A stretch of 52,324 bases of DNA. Source: Oscillospiraceae bacterium. Its GTDB lineage: Bacteria > Bacillota > Clostridia > Oscillospirales > CAG-272. The stretch is from NCBI GenBank assembly GCA_015064345.1, contig SVSK01000008.1:1-52324 (forward strand), written 5' to 3'. The translations under genes and the position numbers were made by a program. Shown here in pieces: positions 41,691-49,927 of this stretch. Numbering within the stretch: position 1 is the first letter of the stretch; each line of letters opens with the position of its first letter. The notes under the pieces are model-generated. The model ran no database searches, was not told the origin of the DNA, and saw only the letters and a program-made list of their open reading frames with translations.

Positions 41691-42989
41691 ATGACAAAAC
41701 AGAAAAGACTATCTCCCGGCAAGCTTATCGCCGTCGGATTTTTGACGGTCATTCTTGTGGGGTCCATCCTTCTCTACCTGCCCGCGGCACATTCGGGTGA
41801 GGTGGTCGTTACCTATCTTGACGCCCTTTTCACCTCGGTCAGCGCGGTCTGCGTAACAGGACTTGTGACGCTTGAGACCGGTATCGCTTACTCCGCATTC
41901 GGACAGGTGGTAATAATTCTGCTTATCCAGATAGGAGGTCTTGGCATTACCACTCTCGGCGCGGGACTGATTGCGCTGCTGGGCGGACGGCTGAATCAGA
42001 GGGAGAACACTCTTGTTAAAGAGGCGCTGAACTATCCCACCTGGAACGGTATAAAGCCTCTTATCCGCGCGGTGCTCATTCTTGATATCTCTATTGAGCT
42101 GCTGGGCGCGGTGCTGTATTTCATATCCTTTATCCGTGAATATCCCCTCGGACGTGCGGTGTGGATGTCGGTGTTCCACTCAATATCCGCATTCAACAAC
42201 GCGGGATTCGATATCCTCGGCCGCGGCAACAGTATAGGTGACTATACCTACGATGTTTACTTTAATCTTGTCACCTGCCTGATGATAATTCTCGGCGGAC
42301 TTGGATTCTTTGTTATCCGAGAGCTTTTGCTTCACCGCCGCGGCGAGCGTTTTTCTCTCCACACAAAGATCGTGCTTGCAATGACCTCCACGCTGCTTGT
42401 GGGCGGAACACTTATTCTGAAGCTTATCGAGGGCAGCTCAATTACATGGCTCGGCGCATTCTTCTCAAGTGTTACCGCAAGAACTGCCGGATTTGCCACA
42501 TTCCCGTATTCCGGATTCTCGAATGCGGGTATCATTGTGATGTGCGTGCTCATGTTCATCGGCGCGTCTCCCGGATCTACCGGCGGCGGTATGAAGACTA
42601 CCACCTTATTCGCGCTGATAAAGTCGCTTATCTCTCATTCCACGGGACGTGAGTCAAGAGCCTTTGGTCGCCGTGTTCCCGCTGATATCATGCAGAGAGC
42701 TTTTGTGATAATTTCTCTCGGATTCTCCTGGACCTTGATAGTGACCTGTGCGATATCTGCCTTTGAACCGACGCTGCCTCTCAGGGATGTGATGTTTGAG
42801 TGCTTCTCAGCCATTGGTACGGTCGGACTTACAACGGGCATCACGCCTCTTCTCACAGTTCCGTCGAGGATAGTCATAATGCTGACCATGTATATCGGAA
42901 GACTCGGTCCCCTTACCGTTGCGACGCTTTGGGCAAGATCCAAGGCAAGCGGGGTTTCAGTACCGGAAGAACAGTTCCCAATAGGTTGA
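41691..42989 (+). CDS. ktrB: Potassium uptake channel subunit (KtrB/TrkH family)
   Basis: 432 aa with the fourfold M1-P-M2 arrangement of K+ translocation subunits. The four selectivity-filter loops read 'SAVCVTGLVTL', 'SAFNNAGFDIL', 'TARTAGFATF' and 'SAIGTVGLTTG', each with the conserved glycine, and 'GASPGSTGGGMKTTT' precedes the third-to-fourth repeat gate loop. With KtrA it forms a K+ uptake system coupled to Na+ or H+. ATG 41691 has only a weak GGGTG upstream. ktrA follows 27 bases later, so the two form an operon. Confidence 0.92.
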   Translation: MTKQKRLSPGKLIAVGFLTVILVGSILLYLPAAHSGEVVVTYLDALFTSVSAVCVTGLVTLETGIAYSAFGQVVIILLIQIGGLGITTLGAGLIALLGGRLNQRENTLVKEALNYPTWNGIKPLIRAVLILDISIELLGAVLYFISFIREYPLGRAVWMSVFHSISAFNNAGFDILGRGNSIGDYTYDVYFNLVTCLMIILGGLGFFVIRELLLHRRGERFSLHTKIVLAMTSTLLVGGTLILKLIEGSSITWLGAFFSSVTARTAGFATFPYSGFSNAGIIVMCVLMFIGASPGSTGGGMKTTTLFALIKSLISHSTGRESRAFGRRVPADIMQRAFVIISLGFSWTLIVTCAISAFEPTLPLRDVMFECFSAIGTVGLTTGITPLLTVPSRIVIMLTMYIGRLGPLTVATLWARSKASGVSVPEEQFPIG

Positions 42990-43016
42990 TTTTTAAGTGA
43001 AGAAAGGACAGAATGT

Positions 43017-43697
43017 ATGAAAAAGAACGGCAAGAAAAGTAAGAAGTCACAGCTTTACGCGGTTATCGGACTTGGACGCTTCGGCTTTGCTCTGGCGCAG
43101 TCTCTTGCAAAAAACGGACTTGATGTTATTGTGCTTGACCGCGACCGTGCGAAGATAAATGCGGCGGCTGAATTCACTCAAAGCGCATTTGTGGTTGACG
43201 GGCTTACCGTTGACAACCTTCGCGAATCGGGAGTTGGTGACGCGGACGTTGCGGTGGTGTGCATCGGCAGTCAGCTTGAGACCAGTGTGCTTACAACGAT
43301 GAATGTTATAAAGCTGGGTGTGAAGCGAGTCATTTCCAAGGCTACGAGCACAGAGCAGGGGGAGATACTCAGCCTTCTCGGTGCAGAGGTGGTATATCCC
43401 GAGCATGACATGGCTATCAGACTTGCTACCCGCCTTGCATCTCCCAATGTGCTTGAATATATCAGCCTCAGCGACCAGATAGACATTGCTGAGATCCAGC
43501 TTTCTTCCAAGGTGGAGGGAAAGACTGTGCTTGAGCTTAACGTGCGCCGCAATTTCGGGCTGAATATTATTGCCATATCCGACGGCGGCCAGATGACTAC
43601 CGATATTCTTCCCGGTACTGTACTGAAGGCGGAAAATACCGTTACGGTCATCGGCAAGACTGTGAATGTAAAGCGATTTGAGGATTACCTTGCGTGA
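43017..43697 (+). CDS. ktrA: Potassium uptake regulatory subunit KtrA (TrkA-N/TrkA-C)
   Basis: 226 aa cytoplasmic RCK protein. 'AVIGLGRFGFALAQSLAKNGLDVIVLDRD' (core GLGRFG ... DRD) is the Rossmann nucleotide site that binds ATP/ADP or NAD(H); the C-terminal 80 residues are the TrkA-C domain ('EIQLSSKVEGKTVLEL', 'ILPGTVLKAENTVTVIG'), which in many Firmicutes binds cyclic di-AMP. It gates KtrB. ATG 43017 follows AAAGGACAGA. Confidence 0.93.
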   Translation: MKKNGKKSKKSQLYAVIGLGRFGFALAQSLAKNGLDVIVLDRDRAKINAAAEFTQSAFVVDGLTVDNLRESGVGDADVAVVCIGSQLETSVLTTMNVIKLGVKRVISKATSTEQGEILSLLGAEVVYPEHDMAIRLATRLASPNVLEYISLSDQIDIAEIQLSSKVEGKTVLELNVRRNFGLNIIAISDGGQMTTDILPGTVLKAENTVTVIGKTVNVKRFEDYLA

Positions 43698-43714
43698 AGG
43701 TGAAATCACCTGCG

Positions 43715-43798
43715 GTGGTTATTCCACCCCCGAGAACTTCATTCTCGTATCGTTTGGTGGAAAATATTATGGTAACTTTTCTCACAGAGTTTGAAAAG
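43715..43798. repeat. Partial family D and family E repeats
   Basis: GGTGGTTATTCCACCCCCGA with GAGAA-CTTCA-TTCTC is a reduced D copy in inverse order; 43775-43798 is an E copy (ACTTTTC/GAAAAG). The remaining 43799-43924 of this 337-base gap has GTGCGGAAG-type inverse blocks I could not place in a family. Confidence 0.65.
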
Positions 43799-43924
43799 CA
43801 GAATTATTATCTCATCTCACGCCCTCTCCGGCATTTCATGCTGCGGTGCAGCCCAAGGCTCTCCCGGCAATGAAATTGCGGTTTGGGAGAACTTCCGCAC
43901 AAGTGGGAGAGAGAACGCTCCATT

Positions 43925-44021
43925 AATGTTACTTTTTTACACCAAAGCGGCGCAAATACGTTAAATTTTCCTCTTTTTTATCTATTATCTATTATCTATT
44001 ATTTATTCTCTATTCTTTATT
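43925..44021. repeat. Duplicated upstream module G, copy 2
   Basis: TGTTACTTTTTTACACCAAA, CGGCGCAAATACGTTAAATT and TTCCTCTTTTTTATCTATTA, then extra TCTATTA units; compare 41579-41670. Confidence 0.8.
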
Positions 44022-44034
44022 TACGGAGTAAAAC

Positions 44035-45333
44035 ATGAAGATTTCCAGGCACATCCGCGACCTTTGCCGTCAGGCTGAGCGTGACATGGCGGATATTTAC
44101 AGCGACATTGACAGAATTTCCGAGGAGAACACAGAGCATGTGCTGGACTGCTTCCGCGAATGTGAAGTGTCCGAGGCTCTCTTTGCCCCCTCGACAGGCT
44201 ACGGCTACGGTGACAGAGGCCGTGACATGATCGACACCCTTGCCGCAAAAGTGTTCCGCGCACCTGCAGGATTTATGCGCCCTGCATTCATGTCAGGCAC
44301 ACACACTATTGCCGTTGCACTTTTCGGCATCCTTCGCCCGGGAGATATCCTCCTTTCCATTACCGGCACGCCTTACGATACGCTTCTTGACGTTATCGGT
44401 ATCGGCACAGCTCCTGCGGGAGAGGGTTCACTGAAGGACTTCGGTGTAAGATTCGAGAAGGTGGAGATGACAGATGGCGAGTACCCAATGGACATGGACG
44501 GACTCCGCGCGGCACTGGAAAAGTTTGGTGACGCCGTAAAGGTGGTTTACGTTCAGCGTTCCAAGGGATATGCGGGCAGACCTACCCTCACATCCTCCGA
44601 GATTCGCCGCGCCGCATACTTTACCGAGAAATTCGCCCGCGAGCTTGGTATAAAGAAGCCTGTTTTCATGGTTGACAACTGCTACGGTGAATTTACTGAG
44701 ACGACCGAGCCCTGCTACCTGCCCCCCATGGCTGAAAACGAAGCGGCGGCAGACATCATCATCGGCTCGCTCATCAAGAATCCCGGCGGCGGTATGGCTG
44801 ACATCGGCGGATACATCGTAGGTGAGGAAGAGGCAGTTCGTCTTTGCGGAAATCGTCTCTCCTGCCCCGGAGTGGGACTTGACGTAGGCGCATCCCTCGG
44901 TCAGAATCGCAACCTTATCAAGGGCCTGTTCTACGCGCCTCACACAGTTGCACAGGCAATGAAGACTGCTCACCTTGCGGCGTATATGTTTGAATACATG
45001 GGCTACACCGTTTCTCCCAGATGGTTTGAGCGCCGTGCTGATATCGTTCAGTGTGTTGAGTGCGCTTCTCCTGCGGGACTTTCCGCGTTCTGTCTCGGTA
45101 TTCAGTCCGCTTCCCCCATTGATGCCCACGTTGTTCCCGAGGCTTGGGAGATGCCCGGCTACGCTGACCCCGTTATCATGGCGGCAGGTGCGTTTACAGG
45201 CGGCTCGTCCATTGAGCTTTCCGCTGACGGACCTATGCGCCCACCGTACACCGCGTTCATGCAGGGCGGCCTTACATACGAAAGTGCCCGACTTGCGATA
45301 ATGGCAGCAGCGGAACGGATGAAGGAGTTATGA
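44035..45333 (+). CDS. Methionine gamma-lyase family protein (PF06838, 'aluminium resistance')
   Basis: 432 aa PLP enzyme. 'STGYGYGDRGRD' and 'RPAFMSGTHTIAVALFGILRPGD' (core MSGTHTIAVALFGIL) are typical; K248 in 'IGSLIKNPGGG' should carry PLP, and 'VFMVDNCYGEFTE' supplies the Asp that contacts the pyridine nitrogen. The family is close to cystathionine/methionine lyases but its true substrate is not well established, and the 'aluminium resistance' name is historical. ATG 44035 follows CGGAG. It stops at a GTTATGAGTTGT tract. Confidence 0.9.
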   Translation: MKISRHIRDLCRQAERDMADIYSDIDRISEENTEHVLDCFRECEVSEALFAPSTGYGYGDRGRDMIDTLAAKVFRAPAGFMRPAFMSGTHTIAVALFGILRPGDILLSITGTPYDTLLDVIGIGTAPAGEGSLKDFGVRFEKVEMTDGEYPMDMDGLRAALEKFGDAVKVVYVQRSKGYAGRPTLTSSEIRRAAYFTEKFARELGIKKPVFMVDNCYGEFTETTEPCYLPPMAENEAAADIIIGSLIKNPGGGMADIGGYIVGEEEAVRLCGNRLSCPGVGLDVGASLGQNRNLIKGLFYAPHTVAQAMKTAHLAAYMFEYMGYTVSPRWFERRADIVQCVECASPAGLSAFCLGIQSASPIDAHVVPEAWEMPGYADPVIMAAGAFTGGSSIELSADGPMRPPYTAFMQGGLTYESARLAIMAAAERMKEL

Positions 45334-45434
45334 GTTGTAAGTTGTAAAGCAGCTTGCAGTTTAATATTTCACACAAAACATGCGTGAAAATGTTAAATTT
45401 TTGTCCTTATTATCTGTTTCACCAAGAAAAAACA

Positions 45435-45468
45435 AAAACCACGGATTCACTCGGATGTCCGTGGTTTT
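45435..45468. terminator. Bidirectional terminator between convergent genes
   Basis: AAAACCACGGA-TTCACTCGGATG-TCCGTGGTTTT; eleven-base perfect stem with A/T flanks usable from both sides. Confidence 0.9.
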
Positions 45469-45495
45469 GCTTTATTTAGGAGGGAAAGATTATCT

Positions 45496-46920
45496 TTATT
45501 CTTTTGCAGTCTTGTATATCTCAATAAGCTCAATGTCACTCATGCTGGTGGTGCGACCGTCCTCGTAGAACTTGTCAATGATCTGCTTCATTTTGAGCAC
45601 GATAGGTGAGTGCTTGTCAATGTCGGCAGACTGCTCATCGGGACAACGGTGCTTCAGCCAGTGTGCGATTCCTGCAAGACCGCTGTGTGCATCAATCGTA
45701 ACCTGCGCGGGACGGTTTAGCAGCTTTTCTGTGTTGAAGATGTTGTATATCTCCTCATCCTTCATAAGTCCGTCTGCGTGGATACCTGCCTTTGTTACGT
45801 TGAAGTCGCGTCCAACAAAGGGAGTGCGCGGCGGAATGTCGTAGCCCATCTCATTCTTGAAATATTCGCCGATCTCCGTGATAACGGTGGTGTCCATACC
45901 GTCAGTTGTGCCGCGGAGGGAGGCGTATTCCATGATCATTGCCTCAAGAGGTGTGTTGCCGCAGCGTTCACCGATACCGAGCAGTGCGCAGTTGACGGAG
46001 GAGCATCCGTACAGCCACGCAGTTGAGCTGTTGGAAACCGCCTTGTAGAAGTCGTTGTGACCGTGCCACTCAAGAAGCTCCGAGGGGAATCCGGCGTAGT
46101 GGTTAAGACCGTAAGCAATACCGGGAACGGAACGGGGAAGCGCCGCACCGGGATAAGATACACCGTAACCCATTGTGTCGCAGGCGCGGATCTTGATCGG
46201 GATCTTGTATTCGGCTGACAGAGCGGACAGCGCCTCAGCAAAGGGAACTACAAAGCCGTAGAAGTCGGCGCGGGTGATGTCCTCGAAGTGACAACGGGGG
46301 GAGATGCCCATGTCAAGGACTTCCTTGATAACGCCGAGGTACTTGTCAAGAGCAGAACGGCGTGTCAGATTCATCTTGTTGTAGATGTGATAGTCGGAGC
46401 AGCTTACAAGGACGCCTGTCTCGCGGATTCCGAGGGATTTTACAAGCTCGAAATCACTTTTTGTTGCGCGGATCCAAGTTGTGATCTCGGGGAACTCGTA
46501 TCCAAGGTCCTTGCAGGCAAGAAGCGCCTCTCTGTCCTTTTCAGAGTAAACGAAGAACTCGGACTGACGGATGAGACCCTTGGGACCGCCCAGACGATGC
46601 ATCATCTTGTAAAGATCCACGATCTGCTTTACGGTGAAGGGCTGTGCCGCCTGCTGACCGTCGCGGAAGGTGGTGTCGGTGATCCAGATGTTCTCGGGCA
46701 TATTTACGGGAACGAATCGGTGGTTGAAGGATACCTTCGGCACAGATTCGTAGTCGTAAAGCTCGCGGTAGAGGTTAGGGTTGGGTCTCTCCTGGAGTGA
46801 GTAGCGGTAGGAGGACTGCTCGATCAGGTGAGTTACGTTTGAATATTCGAATTTTGTATCGTGTTCACGGATTATCGGTTCGCGGTTCTGTGTATTATTT
46901 TTCATTTCTTCATTTTGCAT
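45496..46920 (-). CDS. HMGL-like synthase (2-isopropylmalate/homocitrate/Re-citrate synthase superfamily)
   Basis: 474 aa. The TIM barrel carries the metal and acyl-transfer signature 'DTTFRDGQQAAQPFT' (R86, D87), 'CHFEDITRADFYGFV', 'IRACDTMGYG', 'EWHGHNDFYKAV' (HGHND) and 'NVTKAGIHADGL' (the metal-binding HxH-type site at the barrel end, here HAD). It would condense an acyl-CoA, probably acetyl-CoA, with a 2-oxoacid. An 80-residue N-terminal extension precedes the barrel, and the protein is longer than HMG-CoA lyase but lacks the LeuA regulatory domain. Re-citrate synthase is one candidate since no classical citrate synthase is present here, but this is a guess. ATG 46920 follows GAGGTG. C-terminus AKE* is at an AATAA tract. 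Confidence 0.75.
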   Translation of the reverse strand: MQNEEMKNNTQNREPIIREHDTKFEYSNVTHLIEQSSYRYSLQERPNPNLYRELYDYESVPKVSFNHRFVPVNMPENIWITDTTFRDGQQAAQPFTVKQIVDLYKMMHRLGGPKGLIRQSEFFVYSEKDREALLACKDLGYEFPEITTWIRATKSDFELVKSLGIRETGVLVSCSDYHIYNKMNLTRRSALDKYLGVIKEVLDMGISPRCHFEDITRADFYGFVVPFAEALSALSAEYKIPIKIRACDTMGYGVSYPGAALPRSVPGIAYGLNHYAGFPSELLEWHGHNDFYKAVSNSSTAWLYGCSSVNCALLGIGERCGNTPLEAMIMEYASLRGTTDGMDTTVITEIGEYFKNEMGYDIPPRTPFVGRDFNVTKAGIHADGLMKDEEIYNIFNTEKLLNRPAQVTIDAHSGLAGIAHWLKHRCPDEQSADIDKHSPIVLKMKQIIDKFYEDGRTTSMSDIELIEIYKTAKE

Positions 46921-47110
46921 GAAAATCACCTCAATCCTTCAAAAAATACTGTGTTTACAGGTAATTATACCACGGTTTGTGCATGATGTCAACAGTTGTT
47001 ATGCAAATTTCACTTGTCAATAATAGAGAAAATATGCACACGATCGGCGAGCTTATGTATATATTTTCATGAAACGTGAATACGGTTTGAGTTATGGGTT
47101 ATGAGTTATG

Positions 47111-47206
47111 ATTGCCTAACGGCAAGTGATGTATTCGCTACGCGAAAGTGATGTTGCTACGCAATGATGTTTGCCTTCGGCAAGTGATGTTTTTGCTTCG
47201 CAAAAG
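47111..47206. repeat. Mini-hairpin array of five units with GTGATG linkers
   Basis: TTGCC-TAAC-GGCAA (47112-47125), TTCGC-TAC-GCGAA (47134-47146), TTGC-TAC-GCAA (47154-47164), TTGCC-TTC-GGCAA (47171-47183), TTTTGC-TTC-GCAAAA (47191-47205). Every stem is perfectly paired, the stems differ, and the linkers are GTGATG or AGTGATG. Confidence 0.95.
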
Positions 47207-47284
47207 TTGTGGAAACTTTTTTCGTCATGAATGACTCAAAAAGTAGATTTTATTAAATGGGTGAGGGTGAATTAATGTAAAAGC

Positions 47285-47593
47285 TGCACGGGGAACAAGA
47301 TGGGGATTCTTAAGGGGAAGAATCAGAGAAGTTGCAGTTGAATTTTCAGATTAATAACAATTGGCGGGATTCGTGCGTGTGGAAGTATAAGCAATAATAA
47401 ATATCCCGTCCTCCTTCCCCTTAAGTGGACGGTGATTCACAAGAGGTGTGTGTAGATATCTAATCGAGAACGAAGTTCTCGTGGGCAGGGTTTGCTAAAG
47501 GTGGGTTTATGTTATCTTAATACCCTGCCCGGGTGCGCACCCACGCGTAGTGCAAAAATGAGATGAACAAATAAGTTCAGTTAAATATAAAAG
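47285..47593. repeat. Family A repeat, copy A3, with a C/D-type stem inserted
   Basis: AAGGGGAAGAATCAGAGAAG, AATTGGCGGGATTC, ATCCCGTCCTCCTTCCCCTT and CACAAGAGGTGT as in A1/A2. In place of the usual right hairpin arm there is GAGAAC-GAA-GTTCTC plus GGGCAGGGT ... ACCCTGCCC (47464-47530), then CCCACGCGTAGTGC. It occupies most of the 816-base gap before the PH-domain gene. Confidence 0.85.
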
Positions 47594-47735
47594 AGACAAA
47601 GTGCAGTTTGATCCTGTTCGAAACGGTGGGAGATAAACCCCTGCCCTACGGTTGGTTGGGAAATGAAGTACAGCGTCAATGGCAAAATACAGTTGAGGTT
47701 GATCGAAAGTTATGTATATATTTTCATATAAAGAA

Positions 47736-47767
47736 TGAAAAAGCCTGCACGCTTTTGCGTACAGACT
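47736..47767 (-). terminator. Terminator of the PH-domain gene
   Basis: On the minus strand AGTCTGTACGC-AAAA-GCGTGCAGGCTTTTT, with G:U/A:C-type imperfections. Confidence 0.8.
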
Positions 47768-47774
47768 TGTGTTA

Positions 47775-48167
47775 TCAGTGAATTCCGTCTCCGTCGTACT
47801 CGTCACTCTCGTCTCCCATGAATTCGCGGATGCCTACGTATCTCTCGCTGCGCTCCTTTTCTATCATGTCGGAGAGCATTGTGCGAATGCTTGCAGGTTT
47901 TTTGATGTGGAGGATGTCGATCTCCGGTGTGGATTTGTCAGCGGTGCAGAGATGCAGTGTTCCAAGGCCGAAAAGACGCTCCCAAAAGGATCTTTTCATG
48001 GTGATATCAAGTATGCGATACAGGCGTATTTCTTCTTCGGAGACGTTGAACACGCCGCTTTTTATATACAGGCAGGTTTCGTTAAGCTTATACTTCGTAA
48101 ATGTCCACGGCAGGCCGAAGATTATTCTTTTTCTGTCAGTCCAAACGTAATTCAGGTTTTCGCGCAT
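47775..48167 (-). CDS. Bacterial PH domain (YdbS/bPH2-like) protein
   Basis: 130 aa, no membrane span. 'YVWTDRKRIIFGLPWTFTKYKLNETCLYIKSGVFNVSEEEIRLYRILDITMKRSFWERLFGLGTLHL' carries the family features (KYKLNE, GVFNVSEEEIRLYRILDI, FWERLFGLGTLHL) of the bPH2 fold, followed by a short acidic tail. Such proteins often bind lipids or other membrane proteins; no partner is evident. ATG 48167 follows GGGAGGAG at five bases. The promoter at 48206-48234 is back to back with that of the solute-binding protein genes. Confidence 0.85.
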   Translation of the reverse strand: MRENLNYVWTDRKRIIFGLPWTFTKYKLNETCLYIKSGVFNVSEEEIRLYRILDITMKRSFWERLFGLGTLHLCTADKSTPEIDILHIKKPASIRTMLSDMIEKERSERYVGIREFMGDESDEYDGDGIH

Positions 48168-48205
48168 AATAACTCCTCCCGATATTTAATACTTTTTCAT
48201 ATACA

Positions 48206-48234
48206 ATTATAGCATTATCTGTATTTTTTTGCAA
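48206..48234 (-). promoter_or_regulatory. Sigma-A promoter of the PH-domain gene
   Basis: On the minus strand TTGCAA (48234-48229), 17 bases, TATAAT (48211-48206). Confidence 0.8.
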
Positions 48235-48242
48235 TACCCTAC

Positions 48243-48271
48243 TTGTAATTAAATAATAGTAATGGTATAAT
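48243..48271 (+). promoter_or_regulatory. Promoter of the tandem solute-binding protein genes
   Basis: TTGTAA (48243-48248), 17 bases, TATAAT (48266-48271) with an extended TGG just before the -10. Leader of about 80 bases to the first start codon. Confidence 0.8.
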
Positions 48272-48354
48272 TACAGTTGACGTATTACGGCAAGGAGAAT
48301 ATAACATCGGTTGTATGCTCTCTTGCATTTTAGTAACACAAAAGGAGTCATACA

Positions 48355-49926
48355 ATGACAAAGTTTACTCGCATTATGGCACTTTGCCTTGCGCTGGTTA
48401 TGCTTTTCCCCCTCGTTGGATGTGCGAACGGCAATGACAAGTCAAAGGGCAACATAGACAGCGGTGAGGATGTGGCACTTGCCGATCTGGATTTTGACGG
48501 CGAGACATTCACCATCCACACCTCCATCAACGTTGCCGCTCACGAAGGTCCCTTCCGTTCTTCCAACTACCTTATCCAGGGTGAAGAAGAGGTAACCGGT
48601 GACAAGGCCTCCGACTCTGCGCTTCAGAGAAACAAGAAGGTTGAAGAGGATCTCAACATCCGATTCTCCTATATCGAATCCGACTTTGAATACACCGTTG
48701 TCGGCCAGGAGGTAAGAAGCGTTGTTCTTGCAGGTGCTGAGGGTATCAACCTTATCATCAACGACAACACCTGTGCGCGTCTTACTGCTGAGGGACTTTT
48801 CCACGATGCCAACTACGGTAAGTACTTCGATTTCGACCAGACCTACTGGTACGACGGATTCATGGAAAGCTCCTCACTTGATGCAAATACCCGCTTCATG
48901 CTGGCAGGTGACTACTTCATCGACGTTATCCGTCAGAGCCACTGCCTTATCATGAACAAGGACTATTACACAGAGCTTGGCGGAGATCCCGAGCTCATCT
49001 ACGATCTCGTCAGAAACGGCGACTGGACAATGGATGCAATGATCTCCATTATCAACGGCGGTGCTGAAGAGTACAACTACCTCACAGGTGAGACAGGTTA
49101 CTCTTACGATTCTACTTACATTGACACACAGGGTAACCGCAAGCGCGACACAAGAGACCGCTACGGTATCATCATGTGGCAGTGGTGGGGACCCATGATT
49201 CCGTTTATCACCAGTACAGACCCCGGATTCATTTCAAGAGACGAGGACGGCTATCCCGTAATCACGGTTAACAACGAGAGAACGGTTCAGATGGCTGAAA
49301 AGCTTACAAAGCTCTTCCACACAGACTCTGCAGCAATGGCGGTTCACTCATCCATCGAGAAGACCATGAATAGCTTCGTTGAGGGCAACACTCTCTTCCT
49401 TACCTGTATGACGCTTGGCTACCTTGAGTCATCAGTATTCGCCAACTCCGAGGTGAACATGGCGATCCTGCCTTACCCGAAGCTTGACGATCTTCAGGAC
49501 GGCTACGTTACAACTGCAAACGGCGGTGAGGTTGGCTTCATTCCCGCGACACTTTCCTTCGACGAGCTTGATTTTGCAAGTGCGGTTGTTGAATATCTTT
49601 GCCAGATGTCCGCACAGACCGTTATTCCCAAGTATTACGAATCTACTCTTAAGGTTCGTTACGCGAGAGAGTCTGCGAATGCTGATATGATCCAGCTTAT
49701 CCACGACTCTGCCGGAAACATCTTCCCCTACATCTGGGACCTTGCTAAGGAAAACAACATCTTCACAATGGGCGTGTACCTCTCCGTTAAGGACAACAGC
49801 AGCCAGTTCGCTTCTCATTACCGTTCATTTGAATCCACGGCACAGAGCGAGCTTGAGAGTTACATCGAGCAGTACGAAGATGTGAAGAGCGATATCGAAT
49901 CACAGTATGCACAAAAGGACAACTGA
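48355..49926 (+). CDS. Extracellular solute-binding lipoprotein, copy 1
   Basis: 523 aa. Lipoprotein signal peptide with lipobox LVGC (C23). The mature part looks like a large type 1 sugar-binding ABC receptor: 'YDLVRNGDWTMDAMISI', 'DRYGIIMWQWWGPMIPF', 'FVEGNTLFLTCMTLGYL' and 'MAILPYPKLDDLQDGYVT' are typical of Clostridia oligosaccharide-binding proteins. ATG 48355 follows AAAGGAGTC. It is immediately followed, after one base, by a paralogue. No permease or ATPase is in the window, so the cognate transporter must be elsewhere or these bind without transport. Confidence 0.85.
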   Translation: MTKFTRIMALCLALVMLFPLVGCANGNDKSKGNIDSGEDVALADLDFDGETFTIHTSINVAAHEGPFRSSNYLIQGEEEVTGDKASDSALQRNKKVEEDLNIRFSYIESDFEYTVVGQEVRSVVLAGAEGINLIINDNTCARLTAEGLFHDANYGKYFDFDQTYWYDGFMESSSLDANTRFMLAGDYFIDVIRQSHCLIMNKDYYTELGGDPELIYDLVRNGDWTMDAMISIINGGAEEYNYLTGETGYSYDSTYIDTQGNRKRDTRDRYGIIMWQWWGPMIPFITSTDPGFISRDEDGYPVITVNNERTVQMAEKLTKLFHTDSAAMAVHSSIEKTMNSFVEGNTLFLTCMTLGYLESSVFANSEVNMAILPYPKLDDLQDGYVTTANGGEVGFIPATLSFDELDFASAVVEYLCQMSAQTVIPKYYESTLKVRYARESANADMIQLIHDSAGNIFPYIWDLAKENNIFTMGVYLSVKDNSSQFASHYRSFESTAQSELESYIEQYEDVKSDIESQYAQKDN

Positions 49927-49927
49927 T

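Noticed and set aside
47111-47206. Possible CRISPR array
   Set aside because: Constant parts are only 5-8 bases, the variable parts are self-complementary, and there are no cas genes in the window.
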